64,000 bases of DNA. It comes from Hevea brasiliensis (Eukaryota > Streptophyta > Magnoliopsida > Malpighiales > Euphorbiaceae). Each line of letters opens with the position of its first letter. The stretch's first letter is position 1. Made by a program: the position numbers and the translations under genes. The notes under the pieces were generated by a model. That model did no database searches. It was given only the letters and a program-made list of their open reading frames with translations, and was not told the DNA's origin. Of this stretch, positions 13,605-28,301 are shown one piece after another. The stretch spans positions 6,080,016 to 6,144,015 of the forward strand of contig NC_079505.1 of assembly GCF_030052815.1 (NCBI RefSeq). The letters are read 5' to 3'.

Positions 13605-15640
13605 GTAATCTCTTTGTATCACTACTATAACTTACTCCCTTCAATTAAATGGTTGCAAGACAAGTTTTATCAAATCTTCTAGGGGCTTGAGGCAGGGTGA
13701 TCCACTATCACCATACTTGTTTTTGATTTGTGTAGAAGGACTCTCCCATAGAATCACAAATTCTGGCATGGCAGGCATCTCCATATCAAGGCAAAGGCCT
13801 TCTATCACACACCTTCTTTTTGCTAATGATTCCATTTTGTTTTCTGATGCTAACACGGATGAAGCAAGAATCATAAAGCAAACTCTTAACCAATATGGAG
13901 CAGTTAATGGCCAAATGATCAATTTCTCTAAATCAGCTTTGGCATTCAGTCCCAACACTCCAAGAGAAGTTCGATTGAGGATTGCACAAATCTTGGGTAT
14001 CACAAATATGGAGGGTCAAGATCTTTTTTTAGGGCTTTCAGTGTCTATACCAAGATCCAGGAAGCAAGCCTTTGCGCAAATTGAGGAAAAGATCTAGCAC
14101 AAGACTATGGGATGGAAAGAAAAGCTTCTTTCTCAAGGTGGGAGGGCAATTCTTATCAAAGCAGTCACAACCGCGATCTCGGTGTATGCGATGGCTTGTT
14201 TCCGTTTGCCTTCCTCTTTGTACAAAGATATTAACGAATTGGTAGCTAATTTTTTGTGGGGACAACAAAAAGAGGAGAAGAGGATGCATTGGATAGCTTA
14301 GCATAAGATTTGTGAGCCAAAAACCAAAGGGGAGATGGGCTTTAGAGATTTAGAGGATTTTAACATGGCTTTGTTAGCAAAACAAGGATGGAGGATCCTT
14401 TCTAATCCAAATTCTCTCTTATCAAGGTTGCTAAAAGGGAAACATTTTCCCTATACATCTTTCCTTAATGCTCAACTTAGTAGTCACCCTTCGCTTGGAT
14501 GGCAAAGCATAATGTGGGGACGACAAGTATTAGAAAAAGGGACTCGTTGGCAGATCAATTTAGGAGAATCAGTCACGTGTAAATCAGAGCTTTGGATTCC
14601 CAATTCTTTCCCAAGCTTACCACAGGTGACGGAGAATCATAACCCGGATATCATATGGGTATCTCAGCTGATAAATCAGGAATCCTATTCTTTGAATTTT
14701 ATGGCCCTCAAGGAGAATTTTCATGAGCCAGAAGTACAAAATATTTTAGCCATTCCAATTTCAATGATAAGAAGTAAGGAATGCTTGATATGGCACCATA
14801 ATAGGCAAGGAATATATACAGCTAAGTCAGGTTACCACATTGCTAGAAACTTGCCAAGGTCCTCAAAGAGAAATAATGAGGCTGGTCCAGTCTCATTTCC
14901 CAACAACATTAGACAACCTTTTAGAAAGCTGTGTGAAAAGTAGCTCTTCCTCCGAAAATTTCAGTTTTCTTATGGAAATGGTTAAAGGAGAAGCTTCCAG
15001 TTGGGGAATTGTTGAATAGAAGACTCCCTCAAATGCCTAAGGAATGCAGATTTTGTGGAGAGGTTGAAACTTTCAAACACTAGTTTTTTACTTGCCCAAA
15101 AGCGGTAGAAGTTTGGCTCAATTCACTTTTTAGCTGAGATCCTCCATTATTTTTTGTGAAAAGATGGTTGATTATTTGCTTGAGATACAAAGGCCACTTC
15201 TTCTCCTCAACTAGCATAAGGAAATGACTCCCCTTTTGTGTTTATTTTATGGTTTCTATGGAAGAATAGGAACAACCTAATTTTTAATGGCCAATGTGAT
15301 TCATATCAGGTGATCATTGCTAAAGCTATAGATGCCTTTAAAAGTTTCAAAGCTGCTATTTCTCCTATGGATTCAGTTCAGATTCCGGATATAACACCTC
15401 CCCAATCATGGGTTCCTCCTACTTCGAACTCTATTAAGATAAACTCTGATGGAGCATTGAATAAAAAAGAAATGGTGGGGGCAGTGGCAACAATTATCAG
15501 GAATGATGCAGGTCAGCCACTATGTTGGTCTTGTAAGAAGTATCCAGGTATCTGTGATCCACTTATTTTGAAAGCTCTTGCATGTAGAGAAGCTGTCTGC
15601 CTTGCATTAAGGAAAGGTTTTTTAAAGGTCACAATATAAA
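13605..15640 (+). pseudogene. Truncated, mutated non-LTR (LINE) reverse transcriptase / RNase H
   Basis: The plus strand reads as the C-terminal half of a plant L1-type ORF2. Present are YSLQLNG and RGLRQGDPLSPYLFLICVEG (RT palm), a catalytic-box remnant LLFANDSILF, the post-RT thumb-like region (KLLSQGGRAILIKAV; MACFRLPSSLYKDI), a linker with LLAKQGWRIL, a Cys/His block (CRFCGEVETFKH...FTCP), then an RNase H-like start (INSDGAL). It is broken: stops at about 14095 and 14299, a stop after 14940, and a further stop in FKH*FFTCP. The RT box has Asn where the family has the first catalytic Asp (FADD to FAND). The N-terminal endonuclease and first RT blocks are missing, and RNase H is cut short at 15640. 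It is a dead 5'- and 3'-truncated copy. Confidence 0.9.
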
Positions 15641-15955
15641 TTTAATTATTGATATTAGATAATGCTCAACTTAATAATTTTTTTTAAAAATATATAATTA
15701 TTTAAATTTAAATACAAGATAAAATGAAAGCGAATATAAATTTTAGTTTATTTCAATCATATATATATATATATTTGACACTTTTATTCGTAATTAATTG
15801 ATACATAGCATAATTAAAAATAGTAATTTTATTTAAAAACTATAAAATATTTAAAATTTACAAATTTCAGAATATTTTAAATTTTATTTTAGTTTATTCT
15901 CTATAAATATAATTATTGGTATTAGATAATGCTTAACTTCATAATTTTATTGTAT
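15637..15955. repeat. Dispersed direct repeat pair in AT-rich DNA
   Basis: A phrase beginning ATAAATTTAATTATTGATAT and continuing TTAGATAATGCTCAACTTAATAA at 15637-15682 recurs at about 15904-15948 with a few substitutions. This suggests a local duplication just beyond the LINE relic. Confidence 0.6.
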
Positions 15956-16184
15956 AATATATAACAAAAATAATTTATATATATATAATTAATGTGAATA
16001 AAAATTATATTTATTACATATTTTAAAAGTTTTTAAATTTTGATTTTTTTAAATATATATAAATACATATAAAACACGTATTAAATACATATAAAACACA
16101 AATTAATTGAGTATCAAATAAATATTATACAAAAAAAAAATCAATATAAATACTTTAACAAAAATAATATATGAGCACTTCATA

Positions 16185-16190
<6 letters not shown>

Positions 16191-16262
<72 letters not shown>
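16191..16262. repeat. (TA)n microsatellite running into (CA)n
   Basis: About 30 consecutive TA dinucleotides are followed by a short ACACAC run. It lies in AT-rich DNA some 720 bp upstream of the RACK1 start codon. Confidence 0.95.
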
Positions 16263-16795
16263 AAAAGCAATTAATCAAAATTTAACACTTATATCTACCA
16301 CCAATTAACATTTGGCATTATTAAAAAAGAATTTTATTTAAAAATTTATTTTTAATTTATCATTTTTTAATTATAAATTTACTTATTTGTTTAATTTAAT
16401 AATTTTATTTTAATTAATTTTGAAATTTTATTTTAATTTATTTTTTAAATTAAAAATTTATTTATTAATATTATATAATATTTAATTTAATAATTTTATC
16501 TTAATTGAGCTTAAAATTTTATTTTAATTTATTTTAAATTATAAATTTAATTTTTATTAAATCTATTACCATAATTAAGAAATTCACGTGACATCTTCAA
16601 TTTTATTTATATATGTTTTTAAAAAATAATTTATTATATATATTAATAAATTATATATTTTTTATTTTAATGATATTCGATATTTAAATATATTTTTTAT
16701 TTAATATGAATCATTATAATTATCATTTAAAAATCTTTTGTTTATGGAATTGTCCACAATACCCAAATTTTCAAACCCTCTAATACCTTTTTTTT
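16263..16795. other. AT-rich distal 5' flank of RACK1
   Basis: Poorly complex AT-rich sequence containing imperfect repeats of an AATTTAATAATTTTATTTTAA-like phrase (about 16395-16440 and 16490-16530). No gene is seen. Confidence 0.5.
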
Positions 16796-16799
16796 TTTT

Positions 16800-16829
16800 A
16801 AATAATAATAATAATAATAATAATAATAA
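16800..16829. repeat. (AAT)n microsatellite in the RACK1 promoter
   Basis: About ten AAT/ATA triplets lie directly upstream of the telo-box and roughly 150 bp upstream of the RACK1 ATG. They are followed by TAAA tetranucleotide repeats. Confidence 0.9.
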
Positions 16830-16849
16830 GTAAATAAATAAATAAAGCA

Positions 16850-16858
16850 AAACCCTAA
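16850..16858 (+). promoter_or_regulatory. Telo-box (AAACCCTAA) upstream of RACK1
   Basis: AAACCCTAA lies about 120 bp before the RACK1 start codon. A second partial copy, AACCCTAA, is at 16957-16964, only about 12 bp before the ATG and so probably in the 5' UTR. Telo-boxes are typical of promoters and leaders of plant ribosomal-protein and translation genes, which fits RACK1, a 40S ribosome component. Confidence 0.7.
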
Positions 16859-16975
16859 TTTGCATTCTCCACACGATTTATACTCTTCATTTGCGGCGTT
16901 TTGCTCTCTACAAGCCCTTTCTCAGCGTCTTTACTTCTCTCCAACTCGTTCGCTCTAACCCTAACCGGAGCAACA

Positions 16976-18869
<1,894 letters not shown>

Positions 18870-20351
18870 GAAGCTTTGATTTGAGTAGTGCGGATTCCTT
18901 TTTTGATTGCTAAACAAATACTTTTGTTGGAAACCTATTTAAGATTATGTTGAAAGTGTTGGGTCTTTGGTTTTGTTTCGTTAAGGTGGATATTCTATAT
19001 TGGCTTTGAGGCCTCTGTTTCATTTTGGATCACGTATTAGATCTTCTGGATTATTTCATATTAGATGGTAAATTGGTTTATAAGTGAGTTTTAACGTGTA
19101 ATGTAATATGAGTGTTGCCTGTAGGTCTATCTCAAATGTCTCAAAGGGCCCTTTTTTTTTTTTTGGAAAGAAATTTTTTTTTTTTGTGCTTGTGTTCTTC
19201 GTGAGAGCCTCATTGGGAGAGGGCCAGAAAACGATCTAGGACGTGAATTGGAAGTACAAATCAATTAACAACATATCATTCGTTTAATAAATTACTTGAT
19301 CTGTCATATTTAGATTTAGAAGTACAATTCAATTAAGGAAATCATTGCATAATTTTATTTAATATGATTATAAATATTTATTATATTTAATAAAAAAAAT
19401 AAAAAAATAATTAATATTTCTTGAAAAAATATAGTTAATGTTTCTTACTATTTTTGGATTTAATTCCATTATTAAATTAGAGAGAAATAGTTGAAACCAT
19501 AGATTTCAGAGATTCCTAATCATACCGAATTGATAACGGATCATTCTATTATTAATAACTAAATTTTATCGGTTCAATAATCATAACTCTCAATAATCTG
19601 CACAATTTTTTTTTTCATACATTTCCCAGATCTCCAGACCAAAAAGGTTTAGAACAGCTTGAATTGGCAGACAATTCAATGACAGAAAATTAAGAGGATG
19701 ATAAAACAAGAGTATAATACATACCACACCAGCTACACAACAACTAAAATACATCTCATCACACGCTTACCATAACTATTACGAACAATACCTAATATCA
19801 CAACATTCACTAGCACCATCACCAGAAAGCAAAAAAAAAATAAAATTGGAGCAATATGCTAGCGTCAATAATCCTATCACAACCGAAAGGAAAGCTCACT
19901 TCACCACTTCAACCACTGTAATCTGTTCATGGTTGTTTCATTGCAGCATACTATTTTCTACGGCTTAAATCCCTGGATATCCGTTGTAAAATCGGCATGG
20001 AATTTCTGCCAACTTCCATTGGATGAAGACATGCGCATAAAATACAATATTACAGACATTTCCCTACTTCAATCACCTGCCATGTGAAAAGAACACCAAA
20101 TCCGAGCTACTAAAAGAGAATAAATCATACACTCTCAATCAAACTGGTGTTTGAAGATGGTCACTTCCAACATAGTATGACAACAACAAAGGGCAGTCTA
20201 ATCTTCGTGACTATGCCTATTCTTCAAACTATCTCCAACCACAATACAACCCAAGTCGACAACAAACAGAAGTCCAAAATAATTCAGCACACTCACCAAA
20301 CTTTATTGTTTTTTAACCTAGTATCTTCGTGATGACCTTCATCAATCAGAA
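18870..20351. other. Intergenic region between the convergent RACK1 and AIP1 3' ends
   Basis: About 1.5 kb separates the two stop codons. The part next to RACK1 is T-rich 3' UTR-like sequence with poly-T runs at about 19150-19185. The part next to AIP1 (about 19640-20350) has balanced composition and probably contains the AIP1 3' UTR. No further gene is seen. Confidence 0.5.
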
Positions 20352-23300
20352 TCACTGTGGGCTTAATCTCCAAACTCGAATACAGGCATCCTCACCAGAG
20401 CTTACTAAACTCAGCTCATCAATGAAAGCTAATCCATAAACCCCACCCAAGTGAGCTCCCTTTATGGTCATCCGACTAGATGCAGGCTTGTCCACTTCAT
20501 ATATAATGACACAAGTGTCAAGTGAACCTGTAGCAACCATGCTGCTATCAGGAGACCAAGCAAGGCAGTTTATGCGGGCAGTATGGTATAACATGTTCTT
20601 CAGCTTCACCTGTAAGAAATTGTGCCAAATATAACCAATAAGATTATACAGGTTGAGTTAACAAAATAGAATATTTAAAAAAAAGTTAAAAAAAAGAAGA
20701 AAACATCTACTGTTGTTGCCACTTATTAGAAATTACTATGTTATCTTGAAAATGAATTGACAACCAGACCAAGGTTCTGACAAATTATACTTTCATAGGT
20801 GTATTTCAATCAAGAACCAACCCTTGGTTCCATGTAATATACCAATCAGGCTCTGCCTTATAAAACAGAATAAAAACCTTGCATAGTAAAATCATCCATC
20901 CCCTTACAAAATAAGCACAAAGTGCATGCCAAGACTATAATTAGGCAATACCAAACTTGATGTTTAAGCGCAAGAACCATAGCACTAACTCATGCACTGT
21001 GAATACACTAGTGTCTGATAGTTACTATATTGTTCACCGGGGAGTATCTGGCCGTGAATTTGTACTAAACAAAATATCAACCACAAAAAGGAGAATGATG
21101 ATAAAAAGATGAAATGATATTAACGACTTAACTATACTTTGCGCTTGTCAAAAAGTAGGGACTTCAAGACTAATAGTTTACATCAAAATTCTCGAGTTAG
21201 ACAAGGAGGCTATTGTGGAACTCTTCTAAAACAGGGTTCAAGCATCAAACGGGCAAATTGCACTAGTTTCAACTTTTCCAAGATCAGGTCAAATTTATTA
21301 ATTCTTTTAAGACCAGATTAAGTGGGCTAGGTTGCAGTTTGATTTGTGGATCAGCTAATTTTAGTCTGGCCTCGACCACACGCAGGTCAGGTTCAAATAC
21401 TTCATTTTACCTGCTAATACACATCATTTTCCCTAATTTTCAGAGAGAGAGAGAGGAGATGTCCAGTGATAAAATCTGCCTTAAAGAGAAAATTAATTGG
21501 TGGAACTTAAGGCAAAACAGTAAAATTTTTAAGGCCTTCACATCATATACTAAATCAGCAAAATTGTGAGTCGAGTTGGTGACAACCAGTCATATGTCAT
21601 TCTTGAAACAAATATTAATTTATTCAAACTGACACAGATTTGCACTTTTATGACTTCAGCTAAACTAATTAAATTCCAGAAATAGACAGCTTTAGTGCAA
21701 CAAAATCATCAAATAAATTAAGAGAACAAGGTACCTCTCTGGAGACACGATCCCAAACAATAGCTTCTCTATTTGCATCACCAGATGCAAACATTGAAAC
21801 ATCTGGAGAGTAACGTATAACACTGATAGCCCCTCGATGTTTCTCAAGGACTGCTTCTTCCTTAAGAGTATCACCTGTAATAGAATATACATGCAATTTG
21901 CCATCCTGCCCGCCTATGATTGCTTCACTTCCATCAGGTGAGATTGCAGATGCTGTCACTGCATAACCAAGATTGATGGTTGACATTACTTTTGTACCAC
22001 GGAGTATGACAACACCTGAATCAATTGTGATCAAAGCAAGTTCGGGACAGAGAAGGGCAAGACTCAAGTCTTTTGGCTGACAGCCAATGTCAATGGAATT
22101 GGCATCTCCACATTGATCCCCTTGAAAATGCACTCTCCAAATCTAGGCAACATAGGGAATGAAGAAAGGAAAGCATTACGACTAGAAACCACCATAGATT
22201 CCTTTTCTTTTCTTTTTTTTTTTTTTTAAGATGGTAACTCAGGAAGAAATGTTAAATTATTAAACCTAATTACTATAATTATCTAGTTAGTTGCTAAACA
22301 AATCATGGAAATAGTAATAAAAACCTTATAACTACACCTAAGATCGGTCTTACAAAATTTTAGGACTAACAAAAGTTTTCACAAATCATCAAGGAACAGC
22401 TAATTTCATCATCACATTTGGCAGAAGATCTTTCTTTGAACGTCAATTTTATAAGCCAATATATACGTGTGAATTACTTAGGAAATCTTATAATTTTAAC
22501 AATAAGTAGTGACATATGTTGGAAGCAAAATCTAACAAATACTATTTAAAGATGCTTTAAATCTTTCTCCACACAACTTTCTAGATAAAAGCCCAATTAT
22601 TAATCAAGTCTTTTAACTGTGTGATATAGGCAACTTCTTTTGCCATTTTTATCCTGTATAGGACTCGAAGAACTCAAGGAATTCAAAAATGTTTGCCAGG
22701 GAAAATACTTTTCCTTGGAATTCAATTATAGCTTTAGATGCAAATTATTTGTTCATAAACTAAGGATCAAATAACAAAAAAGAAGCCATATTTGAGATAT
22801 ATTCTGCTTACATCATTAAATAAGGCAAAAAATTGCATGTAACAAGCATGTTCTCATTCACCTTCTTAACTTTATAATTGATTAAAAATTGAACAAAACG
22901 TAAATCTAGTTATTCAAAGTAGAATTGATGCATATATGCGTGTCAGTTACCTTATTATCAAATCCAGATGTAACAATTTCTTCTTCAACAGCAGCTAAAC
23001 ATTTGATTTGAGAACTCTCTTTCCTCTGTAATTTACAGTTGTATCCAATGCCTTGAATCCATTTAACTATCAAACCATCATAACTGCTGGATAATATAGT
23101 TTTTGGGACATTTTTAAGCACAGCTAACGATGTAACATTCTTCATATGTCCAGATATTTGTCGTGGACTTTTGTCAAGATCGCTTGCAGAAAAGATGCTA
23201 ATTGTGCCACCAAGAGACACGGTGACAAGATAATCATTCTGCCAAAGGCAACCAACTAGCATGTCATCCACTCCACCAGAGCCGGAACATGTCAATGTTT

Positions 23301-26300
23301 TCTTCAATTTTCCATTACCATCATCACAGATCTCCCACACTTTGGCTGACTTGTCAGCAGAAACAGTCAGAACCTACGAAATAATTTAATCCTATTGTCA
23401 GTATTATTGAGCACAGTATGCATGCTCCGAGTAGAAAGGTAAATAAAATGATACAAGCAGAGGGAATGCAAATAGTTCAGCAAAGCATGAGAGAGAAGAC
23501 GAGGAGAATAAGAAGACATTCAGAAACACACACACACATGCACAGATTTTAGATACCTCATCTTGTAAAGTATTATTCAAAAAGAAATCAAGATTGCCTT
23601 CAAACTGATAGGATGACATACTTCTTTGAAAACATCTGATATACTGGTAACTGAGCTGCAGGCTCCATTGAAAAACGTGGACAATGAAGGAGAAGGGAAA
23701 GATTCAAAAGGGTGTGTTTTTGGGTGGATGGGTTTGCGGGGGAAGAGAGAGGCAGTTCCTTTGAAATAAAGAAAAAATATCATCAGATAAACTAGTGTCA
23801 ACATCTTCAATGATATACATCTTTGCACCCAGAGGAATGTGTTTTTAGTATGTCATATGAACTACCAGTCTACCACAGCTTTACTTGTAGCGAACAAATA
23901 AGCCTACCTGTTTACCATCAGGACTCCAGCTAACAGCATAAATGCTTCCCTTGTGACTATCTTCAGAAGACAACTCTCCAATCTTCTCTCCAGTCTTCCC
24001 ATCAAACAATATGCCCTTCTTATCGGAGCTTACACTAATAAATTTACTGCCATCTGGAGAAAATCTTATGCAATTGACAAAATTTGAATGATCCCTGCAG
24101 ATCAGTGAACCAAACCAGTTAGTGAATGCAGAATGACAAGAAAAAGGCAGTGGCTTGTTCTCTTTCAACACCCAATCTTGTGAGTTCAGTACGTTCTTCA
24201 AAATGTATATTTGAAAAGAAAAGGTTCATGTTTCTTTATTCAACTCTTAAGGTAAACTCTCTCCTCTCCAAAGCCTCACCCCACCCAAACAAAAAGAAAA
24301 AAAACTCTCCAAAAATGAAAGAATAAAAGAATTATGTTCATAGTTATGGTTCAGGAAAATAAGATCGAAACATCTAGGCAAAGTCAGTTCCGACTTCTGA
24401 GATCAGCCTATATCCTACTTATTTCAATGCTTTAAAATCTTGATGATTAATAGTCGACATAGCAAATTTCCACCGTCCAATTATTTATCCTATTCTGTTT
24501 GAGTTGGTTTAGACATCTACATCCAGGTGTAGGTTTCAAACAATTTAATATTGAAGTTTAAATATTCTTACTGGTAGATACAATGATACATGAACTAGCC
24601 ATTGGGTTAAAGTTTTTTATTTTCCCACTATGCATTTTTCAATCTAATAACAAAGCTTGCAATTTCCCTTCCTTTTTGATGAAAAAGATAATTTTTATTT
24701 CTTTATAATTTTCTTTTCTTTTCTTTTTTGTTTGTGGTGACGCATGTGTCTTTAGGTGCTTGTGTTACATGCTATTAATATCAGTATAATAATTTTTCTA
24801 AGGTCAAACTTTTGGGTTGATCATAACCTCAACTACAGAGTTAAAAGACTTAACCCATGAAAACCTGAGAACACAAATTAAATGGAACTCAAATTTGACC
24901 AAACCCAATTTCCATGTATGGTATTAGCATGCTATAAGAAGACATGATTGATTACTAATGTAGCAAGCACATGAATTGTGTGCAAACATATATTATCATA
25001 AGAAGACGCACAGCCATTCTATACTAGTAAATAATAATTATATTGGTCAGAGAGCACTATACAAATAAATGCCAATAAACACACACACACACACACACAC
25101 TTTTACATTTGGAAGATTGTTAACATTCACAAACACATACACAAACTTCATTACAGTGAATCAGTACTATCCCCTTTTACGTTGATTTGTCTTTTTTTGA
25201 ATGAACTACCGCATCAACAAGTAACACAAAAGGTTTAGGATTTTAGGTGACCATTGCATTAATAGCATAGCTAATTTTGTATGCTAACTGTAATTATATA
25301 GGAATCCAATACTTGTATTCTTGTACAATCGCTTATAAATGGTGGATCTAGAAAAAATTTTTTCGGGGTCAATATATAAGCAAATTATATAATATTCAGT
25401 CAATTGCACTTAATACTCATATAAAGCAGTTAAATCTTAAATTTAGGAAGATAAGATTCACACTTTTGTGGGTAAAGGTGTACATACATCACAAACACAC
25501 AATAATTTGCTCAATATATAGGGGTCAATTAATTTCCTATTAGTAAAAATACGTACTTCATTTAAAAAAGAGGGTTCAATACTTAAATTTATGAGGGATC
25601 AATTTAAATAAATATATAAATGTATAAGGGCAATTTAAGAAAAAAAGAGGGGTCAATTAACCCCTCTTTTATTAAAGTGGATCTACCTTTGTCAATCTAT
25701 ATGAGAGTGCAAACTCTCCAAAGGATAAGCATTTAATTTAAACCCTTTCACATGGCATCATAGCCCTAAAATCATAAGGAAAATAAGTCTAGTCCATCAC
25801 CTCCTCCTCCCACTACCGAAACTCCCTTTTCTTCCTCCTCTACTCTTCTTGCTTCTTCTTCAGCTTGTCTTCCCTCTCTATTCTTTCATTGCCCAATGCT
25901 TCTCCGTCAGTTTTTAATTTTAATAACATTAAAAAACAAATTCCTACTATTCTTGATTTTTCTAACTACTTAGTTTGTAGAAAATTAGTTTGCAGAAAAT
26001 TGTCCTTACACATTTTTCATTGTTATAATATTACTTCTTTGAACACTAATAATTTATTAACCGAATGGTATGACTTACCATCTACAATTTTAAAAATGTT
26101 CAGAATTTGAAATCATATTGGCTGGATCAAATAACTGTAGAATTCTTCTTTGATATTATGTTCAGTCTAATAAGGAGTTTTTGTAATCCGTTTATATGAT
26201 GACTGACGAAAGATGTGTATATGTGCTTTACAATTGGCAACAATCAGAAACCAAGAGTAGCTTCATAAGGGAGGATTGTATAAAATATATATATATAAAA

Positions 26301-27405
26301 AAAAAAAACCAGTCTTTTCGTTTTTCCCTCTTGAAATATTATGAGTGTTCAGAGAAGTAATATTAGCAAGAATTTTGGTGTGAAGAAAATGGATAGAAGG
26401 TGGGGTAAACCTGGTTGATAAAACTTGTCCTCATTCTACAATAAACCTAATCGTAAATACATTAGCATGAGTCCAGATACATTTGTATAAAAGGAGGTAA
26501 ACAACCAAACTGTAGAATGCAGGGCACTTTAGCTTCGATTTTGACTCTGAGCTACCTGGATTCTAGACAGGTCGCTCAATCTTGATTGAAGATCAAGTAG
26601 CATGATAAACACTGGATAGTAGATACACAATAGAAGGTGTGAATTTGAATAACAGCATCACAGTGGTCAGATAATGTGATCCCAAAACCACTGATTTCTA
26701 TTTTCATGCTTCAAAGTACATATCAAACTAAACTTCCAAGGGAAACAAGTGTTAATGACAAACCTGCGAGATAGCTTGAATCTAAATGGAGGCCCTTCAT
26801 AGAAATTCACCAAAAAATCCTCCCCACAAGTCACTATCCGAAATGGTCTTGTTGGCTTAAATGCACAGCTAAGAACTCGCCTCGAATGGCCATCAAATTC
26901 CCCTACATTAGTGCCTGAATCCCACCTATTCAAGAAGATGAAAATGAAGAAAATAAAGAAGCAACAATGCAATGGTTAAAACCATTAGCTACAGAATCTC
27001 AACTTCCACTTACATAAAAGCACGCACTAGCGATTTGCCCTTGCCATCTCCACACGCGACGATCCTCAACCCATCAGGAGACCACTGAAGATCATCGATC
27101 CGGCCAGACAAAACTTTAAATTCCTTCTTCAAGACGTGATCATTGTAAGCCCCCCAGATCCTGACGGTACCGGAGACATCAGCAGAGGCGATCCACTCGC
27201 CGTTGGGGGAGTAACGAGCGACGGTAGCCTGATAACCATGGTCGCCGTAGACGGAGACATCGAGAGGGTTATCTAGGTTGAGGATGAGGACTGATCGATT
27301 GTTGGTGAAGAGGATGGAATTGGATTTCGGACCGCCGGAGATTAGGATTCCTCGGCCGCGCTCGGTGGTGGGAACGCACGCGTAGGTTTCAGAGAGGAGT
27401 GGCAT
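20352..27405 (-). CDS. AIP1: Actin-interacting protein 1 (AIP1), WD40 protein, six exons
   Basis: Minus-strand exons with GT/AG borders are 27405-27014, 26925-26764, 24094-23908, 23373-22951, 22142-21735 and 20609-20352 (1830 bp, 609 residues, the usual plant AIP1 length). Phases agree at every junction. The start [12 protein letters not shown] and end VWRLSPQ match the family. Repeated WD motifs are seen throughout ([99 protein letters not shown]), building the two seven-bladed propellers known from AIP1/WDR1. It acts in the cytoplasm with ADF/cofilin to promote actin filament disassembly. It is most like Arabidopsis AIP1-1/AIP1-2. Intron 2 (26763-24095, 2.7 kb) is unusually long and carries repeat DNA; intron 5 (21734-20610) is 1.1 kb. 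No frame damage is visible. Confidence 0.93.
24330..26500. other. Long second intron of AIP1 with repeat-derived sequence
   Basis: This is intron interior. It holds a (CA)n run at about 25080-25100 and a segment (25338-25690) whose ends are imperfect inverted repeats: GGTGGATCTAGAAAAA on the left and, on the other strand, GGTAGATCCACTTTAAT on the right, each followed inward by a GGGGTCAAT-like phrase. This looks like an old small insertion. An 81-codon frame at 25865-26110 is not protein-like. Confidence 0.45.
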
Positions 27406-28301
27406 TTGCGGAGGAAATGGAGATTTGATTTGAAAAGGAAAGTAGAAATGGGAAAGTAAGAGTGGAGTTGTGCAATACACGAAAGAAGAGAAAGGTGATC
27501 ACTGTTAGCAAACTTGCAGAAGAGTAAATGGCTGATGACCATTGACCACAAGTGTTAAGCCGTTGAATTAAGAAATTGGAGGAAAAATACACACAAGCCC
27601 CTCAATTTCGGATGTGATGCTCTTTTCGAAGGATTTTTCCTGGGCCAAATACATCGTCAGGCATTGTCAGCATGGTTTTAAATTGCAGTCATGGTTGCAG
27701 ATAACTAAAATAGGCCTGTCTCGCATTATATAAAATTTTTTTAAAAATTTACAAATTTTATAAAATGAGTAAATATTGATAGAAATAAATAAATTAAGAT
27801 ATATAATTATATACTAAATATTTATACATTAAATAAAGATATTATCATTTATTATTTTTGGACATCATTAACATTAACTAATTTAGAGTTAAAATAATTA
27901 TGTAAATTGTAAATAATTAACTTTATTACCATCAAAATGAATGTCTAGAGTGTTCTTGATAGTCTTGACTTTGGTTTTAACTTTGAAAGCTTTGATCCTC
28001 ACCTTGTTGATATTGACTGAATTGATAAAACTGTGATGGTTGAAGGTAAATAAGGAATCAACTGGATTAGTGGGTTGTGGAGGGTATGATTGCTCTGAAT
28101 ACATAGGAGGGGGATAATTATATGGATATGGACTTGAGTGTACTTGTCCATATTCATATCCATAATCACTAGTAGATGTAGATGATGAGCCTCCATGCAT
28201 TATATTTCCACCATGACCATAACCATAGCCAGATTCAGAATCAAAAGAACACTCCTTGTGTTGAACACCTTTGCCCTTTGATGACGATAATTCAACACCA
28301 C

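Noticed and set aside
23404..23828. Extra AIP1 exon in the third intron
   Set aside because: Exons 3 and 4 join directly in phase 0 and restore the full family sequence (SPDGKQ to [11 protein letters not shown]); the frames in the intron are not WD40-like.
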